Shown in pieces: positions 60,359 through 64,000 of a DNA stretch of 64,000 nt. Source of the stretch: Kaistia defluvii (lineage in GTDB: Bacteria > Pseudomonadota > Alphaproteobacteria > Rhizobiales > Kaistiaceae). A program made the translations under genes and the position numbers. The notes under the pieces were generated by a model. It did not search any database, was not told where the DNA came from, and worked only from the letters and a program-made list of their open reading frames with translations. Each line of letters begins with the position of its first letter. Position 1 is the first letter of the stretch. The stretch is from positions 2,604,001-2,668,000 of the forward strand of contig NZ_JBEPSM010000001.1 of assembly GCF_040548815.1 (NCBI RefSeq). Reading direction: 5' to 3'.

Positions 60359-61333
60359 CTAGCGTCGCGCCGCCTCCCGGCCCGAGAGCAGCAGCAGGGC
60401 GAGGATCAGCGTGCCGAACAGGATGCTGCGCCAGCCCGGCGAGGCGTTGACGACGGTGATTAGCGCCGTGATCGTCACCAGCAGGATGGCGCCAGGGATC
60501 GAGCCGGCATAGGTGCCGAGCCCACCCAGGATCGAGGTTCCGCCCAGCACCACGGCCGCGATCGAGGCGAGCAGGTAGGGATCGCCGATGCCGACATAGC
60601 CCTGCCCGTTCATGCCGAGCACGATGATGCCGGCAAGCCCCGACATGAAGCCGCTGATGCCATAGACGGCCATGGTGGTGCTGGCGATCGGCACGCCGGA
60701 GAGCTTGGCCGCCAGCGGACCGGCGCCCATGGCGAACAGGCGCGCGCCGAAGGGCGTCGCGTGCATGACGACCAGCACGACGACGGAGATCACCACCCAG
60801 ACGAGGATGCCGGCCGGAATGCCTAGAGGCCGCGCATTGCCGACCCAACTGACGAGCGGGTTGGCCGCGGTGACGGCGCTGCCGCCGGCGATGATGATCA
60901 AAAGCCCCTGCAGGAAGGTCGCCATCGCCAGCGTCATGATCATCGGATGCACGCGCAGCAAGGCGACTCCGAGGCCGTTGACGAGGCCAATCGCCGTGGT
61001 CATGGCGAGCACGGCGAGGATCGGCGTCAGGCCCGTCGGGTCGGCGTCGATGGCGAAGAGCGGCAGTCCGACGGCGGCGACCGTGACGATCGCCGCGACC
61101 GAGAGATCGATGCCGCCGGCGATGACGACGAAGGTCTGGCCGGCCGCGACGATGCCGATGACGGCGGCGAGCTCGACCAGATAGCGCAGATGGCCATAGG
61201 CACCGAAACCGCGTGAGACGAAGCTGGCGACGATCCAGACCAGCGCCACGATGGCGAAGGTCAGGAACGGCCGGCTGGTGACGACCGCGAGGATGCGGGA
61301 TCGGGACAGGAATCCGGCGTCGCGAATGCTCAT
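60359..61333 (-). CDS. Sugar ABC transporter permease (second of two)
   Basis: The 324-residue permease from ATG 61333 (MSIRDAGFLSRSR) has about nine membrane helices: FLTFAIVALVWIVASFVSRG, LVELAAVIGIVAAGQTFVVI, GGIDLSVAAIVTVAAVGLPL, LATTAIG-like helices, ILVWVVISVVVLVVMHATP, GISGFMSGLAGIIVLGM and GWRSILFGTLILALLLLSG. It contains AGGIDLSVAAIV and AAVVLGGTSILGGLGTYAGS, the signature of ribose/xylose-type permeases (RbsC family). Its start overlaps the stop of the partner permease by 4 bases. It belongs to a three-gene importer with the ATPase at 62298 and the binding protein at the window end. Confidence 0.95.
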   Translation of the reverse strand: MSIRDAGFLSRSRILAVVTSRPFLTFAIVALVWIVASFVSRGFGAYGHLRYLVELAAVIGIVAAGQTFVVIAGGIDLSVAAIVTVAAVGLPLFAIDADPTGLTPILAVLAMTTAIGLVNGLGVALLRVHPMIMTLAMATFLQGLLIIIAGGSAVTAANPLVSWVGNARPLGIPAGILVWVVISVVVLVVMHATPFGARLFAMGAGPLAAKLSGVPIASTTMAVYGISGFMSGLAGIIVLGMNGQGYVGIGDPYLLASIAAVVLGGTSILGGLGTYAGSIPGAILLVTITALITVVNASPGWRSILFGTLILALLLLSGREAARR

Positions 61334-62301
61334 CGGGCCCTCATGCGGAATTGCGGAATGGCGACGGCGCCAATGATGATCAGGCCCTGCGCCACATATT
61401 GCGCCACCGGCGTGAAGCCCAGGAAGAACATGACCGAGATCATCAGGCTGAGCAGCAGACTGCCGGCGAGCGCGCCGCGCATGGTGCCCTGGCCCCCGAG
61501 GAAGCCGATGCCGCCGAGAACGGCGGCGGCGATCGAGTTGAGCGTGAAGGAATTGCCGATGATCGGATCGCCGGAGCCGGTCTGCGCCGCGACGAACAGG
61601 CCGGCGCCGGTGCAGAGCAGGCCGCTGATCGCATAGGCAGCGATCCGCGCCGCATCGACCGGCACGCCGGAGCGATAGGCGCCAACCGGATTTTCGCCGG
61701 CGGCATAGAGGCTGAGGCCGAGCGGCGTTGCCAGATAGAGCTTCCAGAGCAGCACGACGACGACCAGCACGCCGAAGGCCGCTGGCGTGTTGCCGGCCAG
61801 CAGATCCGACAGCCAGGGCGGCATGGCCCCGCCCGGCCGCGGCAGCACCAGAAGCGCCGCGCCGGCGATGATGAACGAACCGGCCAGCGTCACGACGATG
61901 GCCGGCAGGCGCAGGCGCACGACGATGACGCCAGTTGCGGCGCCGATGCCAAGACCGACGAGGCAGACCAGCGCCGTGCCGCCGGCGACGCCGAGCGGGC
62001 CGGTCATGGTGGTGGCGGCCAGCACCGCGCCGAGGCTGACCAGCGCGCCGATGGCGAGGCTGATGCCGCCCGTCAGCATGAGGATAGCCTGCGCCATGGC
62101 GACGAGGGCAAGCGGGAACCAGCTCTGGGTGAACTTGGCGAAGCCCGATCCGGTGAAGAGGCCGTGGAACAGGAAGCCATAGGCGACCATGAAGGCCAGC
62201 ACGACGACGAACAGGCCGCGCACGCCGATATTGCGCTTGGCCTGGATCGCCCAATAGAGCGAGCCCGAACGGGCGTGCGGGGAGATGGATGCGTTGCTCA
62301 T
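61330..62301 (-). CDS. Sugar ABC transporter permease (first of two)
   Basis: The 323-residue permease begins MSNASISPHARSGSLYWAIQ, followed by about nine helices, among them GVRGLFVVVLAFMVAYGFLF, ILMLTGGISLAIGALVSLGA, LVGLGIGAATGVIVVRLRLP, TLAGSFIIAGAALLVLP, GISGLLCTGAGLFVAAQTGS and IAAAVLGGIGFLGGQGTMRG. GGISLAIGALVSLGAVLA is the RbsC-like motif. It overlaps the ATPase stop by 4 bases and the next permease start by 4 bases, so the three genes are translationally coupled. The two permeases are homologous and probably form a heterodimeric pore. Confidence 0.95.
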   Translation of the reverse strand: MSNASISPHARSGSLYWAIQAKRNIGVRGLFVVVLAFMVAYGFLFHGLFTGSGFAKFTQSWFPLALVAMAQAILMLTGGISLAIGALVSLGAVLAATTMTGPLGVAGGTALVCLVGLGIGAATGVIVVRLRLPAIVVTLAGSFIIAGAALLVLPRPGGAMPPWLSDLLAGNTPAAFGVLVVVVLLWKLYLATPLGLSLYAAGENPVGAYRSGVPVDAARIAAYAISGLLCTGAGLFVAAQTGSGDPIIGNSFTLNSIAAAVLGGIGFLGGQGTMRGALAGSLLLSLMISVMFFLGFTPVAQYVAQGLIIIGAVAIPQFRMRAR

Positions 62302-63806
62302 GCCGCCGCCCTTTCCGGCTCGGCGCCCATGGCGGCGGCGACGATCGCCTCCTCGCTCAGTTCGCCCCGCTCAAGCAGCGTGACCACCCGCCCCTCGCGC
62401 ACGACCGCGACGCGATCGCAGAGATGGACGAGCTCCGGCGTGTCGGAGCTGAGCAGCACGACCGCCTTGCCGGCGGCCGCGAAAGCGCGAAGCATGGCGT
62501 AGATCTCCCGCTTGGTCTCGACATCGACGCCGCGCGTCGGGTCGTTCAGAAGCAGCACGGCGGGATCGAGCGGCATCCATTTCGCCAGCGCGACCTTCTG
62601 CTGGTTGCCGCCCGAAAGCGCCTGCGCGGCGCGGCCGAGATCGCCCTTGATGGCGAATTGCAGCGCCAGGCCCATCGCCGTCTCGCGCTCGCGGGCGCGG
62701 CTGCGCAATTTCAGCGCCGGCATGCGGGCGAAGGCGGGCAGCATCAGATTGGTCACGATCGGATGGATCAGGTGCAGGCCCTCGCGCTTGCGGTCGGCCG
62801 GCACATAGGCGAGCCCGCGCGTATTGGCCTGGGGAACGTTGGCGGGAAGTCCCGACGCGTCGTTGATCACGGCTGAGGCCGCCTTGGCGGGAATGGCGCC
62901 ATAGAGGCCGAGCAGCAGGTCTTCCTGTCCCTGCCCGACCAGGCCGCCAATGCCGACGACCTCGCCTGCGCGGACTTCGAGATCGACATCGCGCATGAGC
63001 CCGGCCGCAAACCGGTTGACGGAAACCGCGACGCGCTCGGTCCGCATGCTGTCCCAGCGCGGGAACAGGTCGCCGGGATCGCGTCCGACCATCAGCCGCA
63101 CCAGCCCGGCGGCATTGACGCCCTCGAGCGGGCGGTCCGCCGTGCAGGTGCCGTCCTTCAGCACGGTAACGTGCTGGCAAAGCTGCATCACCTCGTCCAG
63201 GCGGTGCGAGATATAGAGAATGGCGATGCCCTCGCTGCGCAGCTTTTCCAGGAGCGTGGTGAGGATGCGCGTTTCGGTGGCGGAGAGCGACGAGGTGGGC
63301 TCGTCGAGGATCAGCACGCGCGGCTTGCGATAGAGCGCCTTGGCGATCTCGACCATCTGGCGGCGGCCAAGCGACAATTCCCCGACCGGCGTCGCAAGCG
63401 GTTCGTTCAGGCCGACAAGGTCGCAGGCCGCCTTCGCCCCTGCCGCCAGTGCCGGGTAGTCCACCAGCCCGAAGCGGCGCGGATAAGCGCCGAGGCCGAT
63501 ATTTTCCGCGATCGACAGCGAATTGGTGAGGCTCAGTTCCTGTTGCACCACCGCGATGCCGGCGCGGCGCGCCTCCGGCGGGCTGTGGCGCGAGACGGCC
63601 TTGCCGTCGATCTCGATAGTCCCGCTGTCCGGACGCAGAGCGCCGGACAGCAGGTTGATCAGCGTGGACTTGCCCGCGCCATTCTCGCCGAGCAGCGCAT
63701 GGATGCGGCCCGGCTCGAGGGAGATGGACACCGAGCGCAGGACCGGGTTGCCGAAGAACGCCTTCGACACCCCGCGCGCGGCGAGGATGGGCACGGACGA
63801 TGCCAC
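62298..63806 (-). CDS. Sugar ABC transporter ATPase, duplicated-domain (RbsA/XylG-type)
   Basis: The 502-residue protein from GTG 63806 has two ATPase domains: the first with Walker A HALLGENGAGKSTLINLLSG, signature LSLGRRQMVEIAKAL and Walker B VLILDEPTSSLSATET; the second, as usual for this family, has degenerate Walker A (GIGGLVGQGQEDLLLGL) but a signature-like LSGGNQQKVALAKWMP and LLLNDPTRGVDVETK. The GTG is 10 bases after the binding-protein stop with GGGAG just before it; a longer frame to 63857 would overlap that gene. Substrate is probably a monosaccharide. It overlaps the first permease by 4 bases. Confidence 0.94.
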   Translation of the reverse strand: MASSVPILAARGVSKAFFGNPVLRSVSISLEPGRIHALLGENGAGKSTLINLLSGALRPDSGTIEIDGKAVSRHSPPEARRAGIAVVQQELSLTNSLSIAENIGLGAYPRRFGLVDYPALAAGAKAACDLVGLNEPLATPVGELSLGRRQMVEIAKALYRKPRVLILDEPTSSLSATETRILTTLLEKLRSEGIAILYISHRLDEVMQLCQHVTVLKDGTCTADRPLEGVNAAGLVRLMVGRDPGDLFPRWDSMRTERVAVSVNRFAAGLMRDVDLEVRAGEVVGIGGLVGQGQEDLLLGLYGAIPAKAASAVINDASGLPANVPQANTRGLAYVPADRKREGLHLIHPIVTNLMLPAFARMPALKLRSRARERETAMGLALQFAIKGDLGRAAQALSGGNQQKVALAKWMPLDPAVLLLNDPTRGVDVETKREIYAMLRAFAAAGKAVVLLSSDTPELVHLCDRVAVVREGRVVTLLERGELSEEAIVAAAMGAEPERAAA

Positions 63807-63816
63807 GGCTCCCGCC

Positions 63817-64000
63817 CTACTTCTGGGCCAGAAGCTTGGCGAAGAGCTCGCGGTCATACGGCGAATAGATATAGCCGTCGGCCGGGAAGTCCTTGGCGCG
63901 GGCCAGGTACTCGTCGATGTTGGAGTTGTCGATGATCGGCAGCGGCACCTTGACGAAGGCCGGCACGTCCTTGCCTTCCAGCGCCTGCACGGCGGTATAG
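63817..64000 (-). CDS. Periplasmic sugar-binding protein of ABC transporter, C-terminal fragment
   Basis: The C-terminal 60 codons of a gene that continues beyond the right edge. Visible residues are YTAVQALEGKDVPAFVKVPL, PIIDNSNIDEYLARAKDFPA and DGYIYSPYDRELFAKLLAQK. The EGKxVP, PIIDxxNI and YxxxYD features are typical of periplasmic binding proteins of the ribose/xylose cluster (type I fold, C-terminal lobe). The stop is at 63817-63819, 10 bases before the ATPase GTG, so this is the first gene of the importer operon read on the minus strand. Substrate cannot be told from the fragment. Confidence 0.88.
   Translation of the reverse strand, partial: YTAVQALEGKDVPAFVKVPLPIIDNSNIDEYLARAKDFPADGYIYSPYDRELFAKLLAQK

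Noticed and set aside
60359..62254. A 631-residue fused permease
   Set aside because: The first half is an out-of-frame reading of the other permease; the real gene starts at 61333, overlapping its neighbour by 4 bases.

Overview
This is a GC-rich bacterial chromosome segment with dense, short-gapped operons on both strands. The gene content points to the alphaproteobacterial order Hyphomicrobiales (Rhizobiales): a tol-pal/ruv cluster, RcdA (DUF1465), TrcR (DUF1013), GapR (DUF2312), DUF1192, a class I aldolase beside tkt-gap-pgk, a three-gene pnt operon and a DUF1036-pyk pair. Kaistia or a near relative is possible, but that is only a guess. There are no phage genes, transposases, CRISPR arrays, rRNA genes or recognisable tRNA genes, so most of the window is core chromosome.

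Layout. 1-8.2 kb (minus strand): start of ftsH, then tilS, cpoB, pal, tolB, tolA, tolR, tolQ and ybgC, i.e. the trans-envelope Tol-Pal system. 8.3-11 kb: ruvB, an inserted membrane-protein gene, ruvA and ruvC. 11-18 kb: yebC, a Sel1-repeat protein, a ThiE-like paralogue, a catalytically degenerate inositol monophosphatase, a YmdB-type phosphoesterase, 5-formyl-THF cyclo-ligase, a probable 6S RNA, zapA and a DUF4164 protein. 18.2-23.9 kb (plus): tkt, gap, pgk and fba. 24.1-26.1 kb (plus): a MotA/ExbB-like plus MotB/OmpA-like pair. 26.2-34 kb: an ABC exporter, ribosomal proteins L31 and S21, rcdA with a perfect CtrA box upstream, a quinone oxidoreductase, TrcR and TPR proteins. 34.1-35.1 kb (minus): a DUF6065 gene behind a 33-codon gene whose product resembles a RiPP leader. 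35.2-38.3 kb: pnt transhydrogenase. 38.4-43 kb: a small oxidase subunit, an AarF kinase, a Doc/AbrB toxin-antitoxin pair and a second ABC exporter. 43.2-51.5 kb: PepF, a degenerate NtrC-like regulator, an L,D-transpeptidase, a DUF882 protein and GapR. 51.5-57.2 kb: DUF1244, N-formylglutamate amidohydrolase, an EamA transporter, DUF1036, pyruvate kinase, a TPR protein, L36 and a KGG-type small protein. 57.3-64 kb: an Lrp regulator divergent from alr-dadA (D-alanine catabolism), facing a sugar-type ABC importer cut by the window end.

How the genes fit together. Two themes dominate: envelope and peptidoglycan maintenance (Tol-Pal, CpoB, L,D-transpeptidase, DUF882, the motor pair, D-alanine catabolism) and the CtrA cell-cycle network (RcdA, TrcR, GapR, ZapA). 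Perfect or one-mismatch CtrA-type boxes lie upstream of rcdA, pal, the NtrC-like regulator and the DUF882 gene, which would tie the themes together.

Most promising for something undescribed: the RiPP-leader-like peptide next to DUF6065; the NtrC-like regulator that has lost its ATPase and sigma-54 motifs; the inositol monophosphatase homologue lacking metal ligands; and the stand-alone ion-driven motor pair.
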